A stretch of DNA of 64,000 nt from FEB-10 sp963710645 (GCA_963710645.1 CAVQBD010000006.1:124001-188000); one strand, 5' to 3'; positions 26,723-34,890 are shown, numbered from the stretch's first letter. The notes: generated from the letters alone by a model not told the origin. Translations and numbers: made by a program.

Positions 26723-27310
26723 TCAGTTGGTTCGCTTCTTTCGGTCGCGCAGCGAGCCGATGATGAAGTACAGGCCCACGGCCACCAGCACCACCGGCCA
26801 CCAGTCGTCGAAGAACCAGTCGAAGTCCACCAGACCGAAGTTGTCCAACAACAGCATGCCGCCGCCGGCCAGCAGGAAGACGCCGAACATCAAGGTTCCC
26901 TCGCCGGGTCGGGCTCCTGGGGATGGCCCCCGGTCACCGCCCCGATTGATGATCTGGGCCTCGCGGAAGGAGTCGAACATGCCGAAGAACCAGAGGAAGA
27001 TGGACACGAAGATAAAGGGCCACCAGCGACCGCTGAGAAAGATGGCGAGCACGAAGCTGGAGAACAACATGGCCGATCGGTGATAGGTCTCGGTGTAGAG
27101 GTGCCCGAGTCCTGGAAGGATGAAGGACAGCAATGCCGCCAGCGGAGGCGACTTGGCCTGCGCGGTGACCGGCATGGGTGCCGGCTGATAGCTGGGCTCG
27201 GCCGGCTCTGAGGGAACCGGTGGTGCCTGCGGCACCGGCGGCGGCGGTGGATCGGATGGCGACGGCGGCATCGGCCGGTCGTTCTGGTCGTGGCTGTTTG
27301 AATCGGTCAT
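26723..27310 (-). CDS. Pro-rich multi-pass membrane protein of an ECF sigma operon
   Basis: A 195-aa protein. Residues 1-52 are hydrophilic and Pro-rich. Then come four to five hydrophobic segments, the first pair resembling a TM2/DUF5683-type hairpin (LLSFILPGLGHLYTE) and the last pair a LiaI/LiaF-like segment ending in RDRKKRTN. It is the third gene of a sigma / anti-sigma / membrane-protein operon, overlapping the anti-sigma gene by ATGA. It may respond to envelope stress, which is inferred from context only. Confidence 0.72.
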   Translation of the reverse strand: MTDSNSHDQNDRPMPPSPSDPPPPPVPQAPPVPSEPAEPSYQPAPMPVTAQAKSPPLAALLSFILPGLGHLYTETYHRSAMLFSSFVLAIFLSGRWWPFIFVSIFLWFFGMFDSFREAQIINRGGDRGPSPGARPGEGTLMFGVFLLAGGGMLLLDNFGLVDFDWFFDDWWPVVLVAVGLYFIIGSLRDRKKRTN

Positions 27311-28041
27311 TGCTTTTCTCCCTGTTCTCCAGCGGAGTCGTCGTCGGTCTGATCAGAATCCGAATGATCGGCTCGGACAAAGTTCTCGATCGCGTCGAGG
27401 GAACGCCCGGTCCACTGCCATGCCCGCCACAACATGACCTTGATCTCGCCGCGGCCCTGTTCGGCGGCCTGGTTGACCTCGGTGGCAACCGTTTCAGTCA
27501 CCCGCTGGACCACCGGGCTGCGGGCCACCGACACGGGATTGCCGATCAGCAGTGACGCGAGAACCGCCATGAGGTAGGCGGCCGCGGTCACCGCGCGGCG
27601 GCTGATGACGGGCCGCTGGAAAAGACGGCTTCGAACGTTTATGCAGCGTTGCACGAACCCCGATGGCGGCTCCATGGCCTGGCCGACCTGGTGCATCAGG
27701 GTGAGGTCGTTCCACGTCCGTGTGCACGACTCGCAGCTCTCGAGGTGTGACAGCAGTCGCTCGAGGTTGTACTGGCTGATTTCACGATCCACCGCCTGGA
27801 AGAGCAGACCCAGCCAACGGCGGCACGGCGACGCGGAGAGATCACCCGCAAGGTGGGACGGAGGTTCCAGGAGATCGAGATCCGGGATGGTCTGCGCGAT
27901 CAGATCAAGGGTCTGGCGCAGCTCGCGGCACTCCTCACAGGTCTCCAAATGGTCGTCCACCCGGCATCTCTGGTCGGGGGACAGGGTGTCCTCAGCGTGA
28001 TCGCCAAGCAGGTTGCGGATCTCGTCACAGGAGATCATCAC
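27307..28041 (-). CDS. Zinc-finger anti-sigma factor
   Basis: A 244-aa anti-sigma factor with two ZAS-like zinc motifs: HLETCEECREL near residue 30 and HLESCESCTRTW near 95. One membrane helix follows (AAYLMAVLASLLIG, about 150-170), then a basic periplasmic or tail region ending in many Asp and Ser. Genes of this type bind the cognate ECF sigma at the inner membrane. It directly follows and overlaps the sigma gene. The doubled zinc motif is less common than a single one. Confidence 0.85.
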   Translation of the reverse strand: MMISCDEIRNLLGDHAEDTLSPDQRCRVDDHLETCEECRELRQTLDLIAQTIPDLDLLEPPSHLAGDLSASPCRRWLGLLFQAVDREISQYNLERLLSHLESCESCTRTWNDLTLMHQVGQAMEPPSGFVQRCINVRSRLFQRPVISRRAVTAAAYLMAVLASLLIGNPVSVARSPVVQRVTETVATEVNQAAEQGRGEIKVMLWRAWQWTGRSLDAIENFVRADHSDSDQTDDDSAGEQGEKQ

Positions 28042-28640
28042 GCACCCTCCTCAGCTGCCTCGGTGGGAGGCACGGCGCGAATCTGCAGCCGCCGCCGCAC
28101 GGCGGTGGCCAGTTCGAGTCGTGCCCGGTTCAGCCGGCTCTTGACTGTTCCCAACGGAAGTTCGAGGCCCTCCGAGATTTCCTGATAACTCATCCCCGAA
28201 AAATCCCGCATCAGGATGAGAGTGGACAGTTCCTCGGGGAGTTGCCGCATGGCTGTGGCGATGAGTTTCAAGCGCTGTCGATGAACCGTGTGTTCGTGGG
28301 GGTCGTCCGAGGCGGGCAGCCGATCGATGATCTCCGGGTCGAGCCACGCTGCTGATCGTTCCCTGCGACTCCGCCGGTGGGCATCGATCAAGAGATTCCG
28401 GGCAACCCGCCAGGCCCAGGCCATGAAGTTGGATCCGGGTCGATAACGGTGAAGGTTCTCCCACAGTTTGAAGTAGACCTCCTGGGTCAACTCCTCGGCC
28501 TCCGCCGCCGACGGCGCATAACTCGCGCACAGGCGGTAGATCGGTCGCAGCGTAGTGCCGACGAGTGCGGACCATGCGTCTTCGTCCCCCTCGCGGCATC
28601 GCTCAACGGTGGCTTCGAGGTTCTGCGGCTCCATCTTCAA
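28038..28640 (-). CDS. ECF RNA polymerase sigma factor
   Basis: A 200-aa sigma-70-family factor with region 2 (AEELTQEVYFKLWENLHRY and FMAWAWRVARNLLID) and region 4 helix-turn-helix (MSYQEISEGLELPLGTVKSRLNRAR). It has no region 1 or 3, as is typical of ECF factors. The downstream anti-sigma gene overlaps it. A possible ECF-type promoter lies immediately upstream (28646-28673), suggesting autoregulation. The NifU-domain gene diverges from the same region. Confidence 0.92.
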   Translation of the reverse strand: MKMEPQNLEATVERCREGDEDAWSALVGTTLRPIYRLCASYAPSAAEAEELTQEVYFKLWENLHRYRPGSNFMAWAWRVARNLLIDAHRRSRRERSAAWLDPEIIDRLPASDDPHEHTVHRQRLKLIATAMRQLPEELSTLILMRDFSGMSYQEISEGLELPLGTVKSRLNRARLELATAVRRRLQIRAVPPTEAAEEGA

Positions 28641-28645
28641 TTCCG

Positions 28646-28673
28646 TCTAACGGTAAGGTACCGCAAAAAGTTC
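28646..28673 (-). promoter_or_regulatory. Possible ECF-type promoter for the sigma operon
   Basis: On the minus strand, GAACTT is followed after 16 bases by GTTAGA, similar to -35/-10 elements of ECF promoters. The -10 lies only five bases before the annotated ATG, so the transcript would be almost leaderless or translation starts at the second Met (28634). This is a weak call from spacing and sequence alone. Confidence 0.3.
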
Positions 28674-28816
28674 GAAATATCCGGGTCGCACACGAGGTTT
28701 CGGAGGGAAACGCCACGGAACGGAGTGCGCAGCCTGAGTTGCAGACCCGCGCACCCAATCCCTCAGACCGACTCGGAGGAACTTATGATCGCGGCCCCGT
28801 TGGAAATGACGTGACG

Positions 28817-29059
28817 ATGGCCGATTGGCCCACGGGAGACCTCGCCGAACGCGTCCAGGCGGCGATCGAGGAGGTGCGTCCGGCCATCCGGATGGACGGC
28901 GGGGATCTGCGTCTTGTTCGGATCGAAGATGACGTGGCCGTTGTTCACCTGACCGGGGCCTGCAAGGGCTGCCCCATGGCGCCGTCCACCTTGGCGGATT
29001 TCGTGGCGGAGCGGATCAAGCTCTATGCCCCGGAAATCGAGAGAGTCGTGGCCGAATAG
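28817..29059 (+). CDS. NifU C-terminal-domain iron-sulfur protein
   Basis: An 80-aa protein matching the NifU C-terminal (Nfu) domain: IRMDGGDLRLVRIED, then the cluster-binding CKGCPMA with the required CxxC. It is a likely scaffold or carrier for [4Fe-4S] delivery. ATG at 28817 is used; GTG two codons upstream is possible. It stands alone, facing the Fur-family gene with 35 bp between stops. A GGCGCGCGCC palindrome in that gap may help end both transcripts. Confidence 0.88.
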   Translation: MADWPTGDLAERVQAAIEEVRPAIRMDGGDLRLVRIEDDVAVVHLTGACKGCPMAPSTLADFVAERIKLYAPEIERVVAE

Positions 29060-29094
29060 TCTGTGGAGCCGGCGCGCGCCGCCTCTCAATCCGA

Positions 29095-29502
29095 TCAGGC
29101 GAGGTGCTGGCCGTGATGTCGGCAGGCCGAACAGACCCCAAGGAACTCGGTCCTTTGCTCGGAGATCTCGCACCCGACGAGCTCCTTGAGGGAGCGCCAG
29201 TCGTGGTTTGGGGCTGTGTGCACATCGCTGATGGAGCCGCAGTCGGTGCAGATGAAATGGGCGTGTGGCGACGTGTTCGCGTCGTAGTGGGCACGCCGGT
29301 CGATACCGTAGATCTCTCGCACCATTCCCTCATCCTTCAGCACAGAGAGATTGCGGTACACGGTCCCCAGGGAGATTTTGGGCAGGGTGGTGCGAACCTC
29401 TTCGAATATCCAGTCAGCGGTGGGGTGGCTGAATGTTCCCTTGACGGTTTCGTAGACGACGCGCCGTTGACGCGTTTCCCGGGTTCGTGTTGGCTGCTTC
29501 AT
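29095..29502 (-). CDS. Fur-family transcriptional regulator (PerR/Fur-like)
   Basis: A 135-aa repressor. It starts at ATG 29502 behind GGAGG; an earlier start lacks that site. The winged helix includes LGTVYRNLSVLKDEGMV. The dimer and metal part has HAHFICTDCGS and CSACRHHGQH, giving the two CxxC pairs of the structural zinc site. The short PHAHF regulatory-metal region suggests PerR or Fur type, but sequence alone does not separate iron from peroxide sensing. Target genes are not evident nearby. Confidence 0.9.
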   Translation of the reverse strand: MKQPTRTRETRQRRVVYETVKGTFSHPTADWIFEEVRTTLPKISLGTVYRNLSVLKDEGMVREIYGIDRRAHYDANTSPHAHFICTDCGSISDVHTAPNHDWRSLKELVGCEISEQRTEFLGVCSACRHHGQHLA

Positions 29503-29700
29503 GAAACCTCCCCGCCGTGACCACTCGAGGTCATCCAATTTCTACCATATCGATGATCCCAAGTCGAGGACGATTCTCGTTTTGGCTCGCAACGTTCCTT
29601 TTAATGGGTGAAGATCGTCGCAAGACATGAGATTCACTGGATATCAGGAACAACTACTATATTTGATCAACTCTGATCAGGATGGCGGAGAGGACGCTGG

Positions 29701-30408
29701 ATGTCGCAGATGATCCGTGAAATGGACCCGTCCCAGAGACCGCGGGAGCGGCTCCTTGCCTTTGGTCCCGGTGTGCTTTCGGATGCCGAAATCATCGCGG
29801 TGTTGATGCGTTCCGGACGGCGGGGCCACAGCGCTTTGGACGAGGCCCATCGTCTCCTCCATGATGCGGGCGGTCTGATTCATGTGGCCCGGCTCGACGT
29901 TCGGGAGCTGGTTCGCCGACAGGGATTGGGACCGGCCAAGGCCGCCACCCTGGTTGCTGCCATCGAGCTCGGTCAACGGGTCCTCAGGGACAGACTCCGG
30001 GACGGCCGTCGTCTGGTCTCGCCCGAGGCAGCGGGGGAGTTCCTGGTCAGCCGGCTCGCAAAGGAGCGACGCGAGGTCTTCGGCTTTCTCAGCCTCGACG
30101 GCCGGCACCGATTTCTGGGGTTCAACGAATTGACTCGAGGCACCCGGACTCAGGCTCCGGTGGATCCGGCCGAGGTCTTTCGGCGTGCGTTGCTTGACGA
30201 TGCAGCGGGAATGGTCGCCTTCCACAACCATCCCTCCGGGGACCTCGAGCCCAGCAGGGACGATATCGGTCTCACACGGAGGCTTGTTGAAGGTGGCGGT
30301 GTTCTCGGGGTTCCGGTCCACGATCACCTGATCGTGGCCGGCGGTCGCTGGTTGTCGCTGCGTTCGATCCGTCCCAGGCTGTTCCAGAGACAAGCAGCTG
30401 ATTCGTGA
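29701..30408 (+). CDS. radC: RadC family JAB1/MPN-type protein
   Basis: A 235-aa RadC. The N-terminal UPF0758 helical region (LLAFGPGVLSDAEIIAVLMRSG) with a helix-hairpin-helix LGPAKAATLVAAIELG is followed by a JAMM metalloprotease-like domain with FHNHPSGDLEPSRDD, preserving H-x-H and the downstream Asp. The role in DNA repair proposed for the family remains unproven. Length is normal. It is preceded by an AT-rich segment (about 29590-29690) that probably holds its promoter. Confidence 0.93.
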   Translation: MSQMIREMDPSQRPRERLLAFGPGVLSDAEIIAVLMRSGRRGHSALDEAHRLLHDAGGLIHVARLDVRELVRRQGLGPAKAATLVAAIELGQRVLRDRLRDGRRLVSPEAAGEFLVSRLAKERREVFGFLSLDGRHRFLGFNELTRGTRTQAPVDPAEVFRRALLDDAAGMVAFHNHPSGDLEPSRDDIGLTRRLVEGGGVLGVPVHDHLIVAGGRWLSLRSIRPRLFQRQAADS

Positions 30409-30758
30409 GCGGTTCCCCCACCCGGCCCTCCCAGTCGGTCCGAGTTCCGGGTTGTGCGCGGTACACCCGGCGAGGGGCGGAGAAAGAGCCACCGGCCCGC
30501 GCGTTCGCTGGATTGGATAATGATCCCGGGAAGGCCCTGTTGTGGTGCGGCCGTCTCGGCTGCAATCGCTGATCCGATCGAGGCTGGAATTGCAGGCGGG
30601 ACAAAGCTCCACAAAGCCTCTCCGGTAGGGCGGGTGGGTGGTACTGCCTACTGCCTACTGGCTACTGCTTACTGCTTACTGCCTACTGGCCATTGACATC
30701 CTGCGCCCCGGTGGGCACGATACCAGGCACGCGGCCCACCGAGGCCCGAGGAGGAACA
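30409..30758. repeat. Gap with TACTGCC heptamer array
   Basis: A 350-bp gap with no gene. At 30642-30690 are exactly seven 7-bp units (TACTGCC, TACTGGC, TACTGCT variants) with no interruption, directly after a GGGCGGGTGGGTGG run. The rest is unremarkable GC-rich sequence. The array lies about 70 bp upstream of the DUF4920 gene's start. Confidence 0.85.
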
Positions 30759-31256
30759 ATGAAGAAGACTGTTGCAGCGGTTGTCATGGTGATGGTGGGG
30801 ATGGTTGCGGTGGTGAGTGCCGAGACAGCCAGCTTTGGGGAGGGTGTTTCCATATCCGATCCCGTGGCGATTTCGACCCTGCTGACCAATCCCGACACCT
30901 ATGTGGGTCAAAAGGTCAGAATCGACGGTGTGATCACCGGCGTGTGCAAGAAACGGGGATGTTGGATGCAGATCACCGACCCGGAGACCGGGCAGGGGGT
31001 CCGGATCAAGGTCGACGATGGCGTCATCGTCTTCCCTTACGAATCCATGGGCCACAAAGCGTCAGCAGAGGGCGTCTTCGAGGCCATCAAGTTGACCCCC
31101 GAACAGATCGCTGCTCGGGCCGAGAGCGCCGGCCACAGCCACCCAGCCGACGGTACCTGCGAGAAGGGCACGGGGGCCAAGACCGGATGCGACGCGCCGG
31201 TCCACGAGGACACGATCTATCTCATTCACGGAACCGGGGCCGTCATCCAATCCTGA
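30759..31256 (+). CDS. Exported DUF4920-like protein
   Basis: A 165-aa exported protein; GAGGAGG six bases before ATG fixes the start. The signal peptide is MKKTVAAVVMVMVGMVAVVSA. The core VGQKVRIDGVITGVCKKRGCWMQITD with paired Cys, followed by GVIVFPYESMGHKASAEG, is the DUF4920 pattern (OB-fold-like, Cys near a surface pocket). A His- and Cys-containing stretch near the C-terminus (AGHSHPADGTCEKGTG, CDAP) may bind metal. It is followed after 4 bp by a PepSY-type membrane protein and then a polyferredoxin, so a role in a membrane redox or metal function is likely. Confidence 0.78.
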   Translation: MKKTVAAVVMVMVGMVAVVSAETASFGEGVSISDPVAISTLLTNPDTYVGQKVRIDGVITGVCKKRGCWMQITDPETGQGVRIKVDDGVIVFPYESMGHKASAEGVFEAIKLTPEQIAARAESAGHSHPADGTCEKGTGAKTGCDAPVHEDTIYLIHGTGAVIQS

Positions 31257-31260
31257 CGCC

Positions 31261-31809
31261 ATGCGTCTGAAAAAGCTGGTCATCGCCACCCACCGCGATG
31301 TGGGCTACCTCCTGGCGGGTATGACGGTGCTCTACGCCATTTCGGGCGTGGCGGTGAACCACATCGACGACTGGAATCCGAACTACGTGCTCCGGTCAGA
31401 AGAAGGCTCCATCGGGGAACTGGCCGACGGGTCGCGGTGGGAAACAGCCGGCGAGGTTCTGGAACGGATGAACATCGGTGAGGACCCCCGCGAGGTCGTG
31501 CAAATGGCGCCCGATCAGTTGAAGATCTTCCTCGAGGGCCGGACCCTGACGGTTTCGCTGCCCGACGGTGCGGTCCAGGACGAGGTCTTCCGCCGGAGGT
31601 ATGTCTTCTTCGAAACCAACTACCTCCACCTCAATCGTGGCAAGGGGATCTGGACGTGGATCGCGGACGTCTACGCGGTGGGTCTCGCCCTGTTGGCATG
31701 CACCGGGATCTTTATCATCTCCGGTAAAAAGGGGCTTGGTGGGCGAGGGCTGGTGCTGCTGCTGATCGGTTTGGCGATCCCCTTGGCCTACCTGGTGTGG
31801 AAGCTCTAG
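31261..31809 (+). CDS. PepSY-associated transmembrane protein
   Basis: A 182-aa inner-membrane protein with helix 1 near residues 12-33 (GYLLAGMTVLYAISGVAVNH), a periplasmic PepSY-like segment of about 90 residues, and two C-terminal helices (YAVGLALLACTGIFIISG and GLVLLLIGLAIPLAYLVW). His11 and His34 are placed at helix ends, as in haem-binding PepSY-TM proteins, so haem ligation is possible but unproven. It sits four bases after the DUF4920 gene in the same operon. Confidence 0.8.
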   Translation: MRLKKLVIATHRDVGYLLAGMTVLYAISGVAVNHIDDWNPNYVLRSEEGSIGELADGSRWETAGEVLERMNIGEDPREVVQMAPDQLKIFLEGRTLTVSLPDGAVQDEVFRRRYVFFETNYLHLNRGKGIWTWIADVYAVGLALLACTGIFIISGKKGLGGRGLVLLLIGLAIPLAYLVWKL

Positions 31810-31811
31810 AA

Positions 31812-31901
31812 GAAATCGAAATTCGAAATTCGAAATGTCCGATCGCACCGACTTCGTGTGCAGATCTGGAGCCTGCCAGCGGCGCGCCGAGTGCCAGCGG
31901 T
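31812..31901. repeat. Heptamer run plus solo fragment of the four-helix unit
   Basis: After four ATTCGAA units (31812-31836), the bases at 31842-31901 match the left-internal part of both four-helix units (TCGCACCGACTTCGTGTGCAG and GGAGCCTGCCAGC). It is in the same orientation as the copies at 1240-1300 and 50190-50235, but no four-helix gene or terminal repeat is present. It looks like a deletion remnant of the unit. Confidence 0.65.
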
Positions 31902-32033
31902 CTTGATCCAGGTTAATTTCCATCGACTCGATCTGTGCGATGTGACAGCAATGTGACACTTCATTTGACCCTCATCAAGGCAAAGACGGGAGGGCCCTCC
32001 TAAAGTGGCGTCGTGAAGAAGGAGGGAGTCTCC

Positions 32034-33038
32034 GTGGTCCTGCCGGCGCGGCGAACCATCCAGTGGATCACCACCGCCGTCGTGGTGCTGATCGGTGTCC
32101 GGTTCACGATGTGGGTCGCACCCCACCTTGACGGGCGTTGGCCGAACGTCTCGCGGCCACCGGGGGTGGAGGCCTTTCTGCCCATTGACGGCATGCTTGG
32201 CGCGAGGCACCTCCTTTTGTCCGGCAAGGTCGACTCCATCCATCCTGCGGGCCTCGCCATCTTTCTGGGAATCTGTCTGATGTCAGTGGTTGTGGCCAAA
32301 TCCTTCTGCTCCCACCTCTGCCCGGTGGGCCTGTTGTCGGAGCTCCTCGGTCGCGTCGGCTTCCGGCTGACGGCGAAGAACCTCCGCTTGCCGAAATGGT
32401 TGGACATTCCTCTTCGGAGCCTGAAGTTCCTCCTGCTCGGCTTCTTTGTCTGGGCGGTATGGTTCACCATGGACGCGGCGGATGTCGCCGCCTTCCTGTC
32501 GAGCCCGTACAACAAGGTGGTGGGCGCCAAGATGTGGCTCTTTTTTGCCGAGCCGTCGCGACTCACCATTTCGGTCCTTGGGCTTTTGGTGGTCTTGTCG
32601 GTCTTCCTCCGGGATTTCTGGTGCCGCTATCTCTGTCCCTACGGAGCGTTGTTGGGGGTTATGGGGCTGTTCGCCCCGCTCAAGGTCACCCGCGATGCCG
32701 ACAAGTGCACCGATTGTCACGGCTGCACACGAGCCTGCCCGGCTCAGTTGCCGGTCCACGGCATGAAGAGGGTGACGTCCATCGAGTGCACGAGTTGTCA
32801 GGACTGTGTCGTTGCCTGTCCGGTGGACGGTTGTCTTGCCGTGCGACCCCCCACCCGAGCGGGGCGTGACCGGTGGCTGCGTCCGGTGACCGCCGCGCTG
32901 GTCGCCGTGGTGCTCTACGTGGGCGTGGTGGCTGGGTTCCGAGTTGCGGGTCACTGGCACACGAGTGTCACCGAATCGGAATTCCACGAACGACTCCAGA
33001 ACCTCGATGGTCCCGGCTACGGCCATCCCGGGCGTTAA
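32034..33038 (+). CDS. Membrane polyferredoxin (NapH/CcoG-like 4Fe-4S protein)
   Basis: A 334-aa inner-membrane iron-sulfur protein. GTG at 32034 is preferred because GGAGGG lies just upstream; GTG at 32013 has no such site. Four or five membrane helices carry two CxxxCP motifs (CSHLCPVG, CRYLCPYG). A cytoplasmic tail has two ferredoxin clusters (CTDCHGCTRACP and CTSCQDCVVACP). This is the NapH/NosR/CcoG architecture, which moves electrons across or along the membrane. With the DUF4920 and PepSY proteins it suggests a small electron-transfer module of unknown substrate. Confidence 0.82.
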   Translation: MVLPARRTIQWITTAVVVLIGVRFTMWVAPHLDGRWPNVSRPPGVEAFLPIDGMLGARHLLLSGKVDSIHPAGLAIFLGICLMSVVVAKSFCSHLCPVGLLSELLGRVGFRLTAKNLRLPKWLDIPLRSLKFLLLGFFVWAVWFTMDAADVAAFLSSPYNKVVGAKMWLFFAEPSRLTISVLGLLVVLSVFLRDFWCRYLCPYGALLGVMGLFAPLKVTRDADKCTDCHGCTRACPAQLPVHGMKRVTSIECTSCQDCVVACPVDGCLAVRPPTRAGRDRWLRPVTAALVAVVLYVGVVAGFRVAGHWHTSVTESEFHERLQNLDGPGYGHPGR

Positions 33039-33357
33039 ACCCGAAAAGCCCAGGGTCGAAAGTCGAAAGTCCAAAGTCGAAGGTCGCCCCTGACGCCCCC
33101 AGGAGCGGTGAGGGAGCGACAGGCGGGCGTGCCACTTCTGACACTTTCGGGAGGGCTCGCGCTGAGGTTACGGATCTCGCGGGGTCCCGAAGAGTGTCAG
33201 GGGTGGCAACCTCGGAAAGCGCCATGGGGAGAGGGGTGCGTTGATGTGATTCTGGGTTTACCGGGTGGGTGGGGGAAAATTCGCAATTTCCAATGGATGG
33301 GTGGCGGATCCAGCATCCAGGATCTTGGATCTTTCATCCGGGCGGGTGGGCGGGGGC
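33039..33357. repeat. Gap with two heptamer arrays and a long inverted repeat
   Basis: A 319-bp gap with no gene. A GTCGAAA-type array covers 33054-33085. A near-perfect inverted repeat pairs 33130-33152 with 33185-33208 (TCCCGAA and GTGTCAG cores, loop about 32 bases). At 33276-33341 an AATTTCC-like run is followed by five GATCCAG/CATCCGG-type heptamers between GGGTGGGTGGGGG and GGGCGGGTGGGCGGGGG runs. Confidence 0.72.
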
Positions 33358-34047
33358 CTACCCGTCAATCCACTCCGCGAGGGCCCTCAGCCGATCCACA
33401 TCGAGCACCCGAACGCCCTTCTGATCGCTGTCCAGGACGCCATCCTCCTCGAGCCGGCGCAGGGTCCGCGACAGCACCTCCGGAGCGGTCCCGCATTGGG
33501 CGGCGATCAGGTGTTTGGGCTCGGCCAGTTCGATGAGGTCGCCATCGGAGATCTCGGAGGCTGCGCGGCGCCCCAGCAGGTACACGGCCAGCCGTTCCTC
33601 CACCCGCCTTTGGGTGAGCAACTCGAGGTTCGCGGCCAGCTTGCGGGTCCAGACCGAGACCGAGGCCAGCATGGCCAGGCCCAAATCCGGGTCGGAGCGG
33701 ATCAGCTCCATCAGCCGATGCCTCGCCAAAGCCCACACGCGGCAGTTCTCCACCGCCACAGCGGAGGCCGGGTACGTGCGGGTCCCAAAAAGCGCCGCCT
33801 CGGCAAAGGACTCCCCCGGCCGGACCAGATGGAGGAGCATTTCCTTACCCCGCGGCGAGTACCGAACCAGCTTGAGCCGACCCTCCATGACACCGAACAA
33901 CGACTCGGCAGGATCACCTTCGTGGAATAGGGTTTCGCCCTTGGCCAGCTCGCGAAATCTCCCAGCCTGAATCACTTCGTCTTGCTGATCACCCGAGAGG
34001 TGTTGTATCAGAGGGAGATGGCGCAGAGTTTCGGATTCAGGAGCCAC
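33358..34047 (-). CDS. Crp/Fnr-family transcriptional regulator
   Basis: A 229-aa regulator with a cyclic-nucleotide-type beta-roll (residues about 15-130, with GETLFHEGDPAESLFGVMEG and PGESFAEAALFG) and a C-terminal winged helix (LIAAQCGTAPEVLSRTLRRLEEDGVL). It has no Fnr-type N-terminal Cys cluster, so it is not an oxygen-sensing Fnr. PGESFAEAA resembles the cAMP pocket but lacks the usual Arg-Ser pair, so the ligand is unclear. It is convergent with the polyferredoxin gene. Confidence 0.88.
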   Translation of the reverse strand: MAPESETLRHLPLIQHLSGDQQDEVIQAGRFRELAKGETLFHEGDPAESLFGVMEGRLKLVRYSPRGKEMLLHLVRPGESFAEAALFGTRTYPASAVAVENCRVWALARHRLMELIRSDPDLGLAMLASVSVWTRKLAANLELLTQRRVEERLAVYLLGRRAASEISDGDLIELAEPKHLIAAQCGTAPEVLSRTLRRLEEDGVLDSDQKGVRVLDVDRLRALAEWIDG

Positions 34048-34074
34048 AACAGGGATTATAGCGATGGAGAGCGT

Positions 34075-34806
34075 TCAAAAGCCGGGGATCATCTGAATCC
34101 GTTGAATCTGAAGAACCCCGGCCTTGGTCAGGGATTCGAGGTTTTCGAAGGCCAGGGGCACGAGGTCGGCCTCCGGGATGCCGTTGTCGGCCATCTGCGA
34201 ACCGCGGAGGAGCCCGAGACCGCAGGCCGCAGCGCTGGTTCGTCCGCGTTCGCTCATGTGCCGTGCCAGATCGAGCAGCGAGTGCCAGCGTTCCACCGGC
34301 AGGTTGGGTTGTGGTGACAGGGGATAGATGACGTAGCCGACCCGCGTCTTCAGACCAGCCTGCTCGAGCAATGCCGAGTCGCGGGCCGAGGTGAGGAATC
34401 GTTGGGCCACCACATAGGCGCGCTGGGGATCGACGTCACGGAGAACGGCGAGGTGCTCCCAGTCGGAGATCAGAGCTGGAATGTCCGAGTCGCGCAGGAC
34501 TTTTGCCAACAGCGAGTTGACGTGCTCATTGATGGTTCGGCTCGAGCCATCCAAACCGGAAGCCTCGCGCCCGATGCTGGGTTCGAGTCTGACCACATAC
34601 AGCCCGATGAAGGCGTTGGGTTGGCCCTCGGGAGCCTCGGTTCCCCACACCATGGCCCGTCGCTGGGCGAGGCGGAGCTCGTAGGGCATGAAGGTCTCCA
34701 TGAAGCTCATGTCGACCACTGCCAGCGAGGAAGGCGAGGGGATATCCACAACAGCCATGAGAAAATCGTCGCAGAGTGGCCGGGCGCCGTCAATGAGCCA
34801 AGTCAT
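34075..34806 (-). CDS. Degenerate GGDEF-like protein
   Basis: A 243-aa soluble protein without a clear family match. The fold pattern resembles a diguanylate cyclase domain: INEHVNSLLAKVLRDSD, then a position equivalent to GGDEF reading SDWEH, then RFLTSARDSALLEQAGLKTRVGYVIYP and LLDLARHMSERG. If this is right, it lacks the catalytic signature and cannot make c-di-GMP. It could still bind nucleotide or act as a partner. It lies 27 bp from the Crp-like gene on the same strand and may be co-transcribed with it. Confidence 0.5.
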   Translation of the reverse strand: MTWLIDGARPLCDDFLMAVVDIPSPSSLAVVDMSFMETFMPYELRLAQRRAMVWGTEAPEGQPNAFIGLYVVRLEPSIGREASGLDGSSRTINEHVNSLLAKVLRDSDIPALISDWEHLAVLRDVDPQRAYVVAQRFLTSARDSALLEQAGLKTRVGYVIYPLSPQPNLPVERWHSLLDLARHMSERGRTSAAACGLGLLRGSQMADNGIPEADLVPLAFENLESLTKAGVLQIQRIQMIPGF

Positions 34807-34836
34807 CCAGACCGTGGCTACGCCGGATCTGCTTTG

Positions 34837-34874
34837 GAGTCCCGAGTCCCGAGTCCCGAGTCCCGAATTTCGAA
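34837..34874. repeat. GTCCCGA heptamer array
   Basis: Five units of GTCCCGA (last ones drifting to ATTTCGA) between the GGDEF-like gene's start and the aconitase stop. The same unit builds the larger array at 49956-50021, about 15 kb away. Confidence 0.8.
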
Positions 34875-34890
34875 CTCTGCCCGGATCCCC

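Noticed and set aside
29510..29700. Fur/PerR box upstream of radC
   Set aside because: AT-rich with partial palindromes (TTGATCAA, CTGATCAG), but no convincing 7-1-7 or 6-6-1-6 box.
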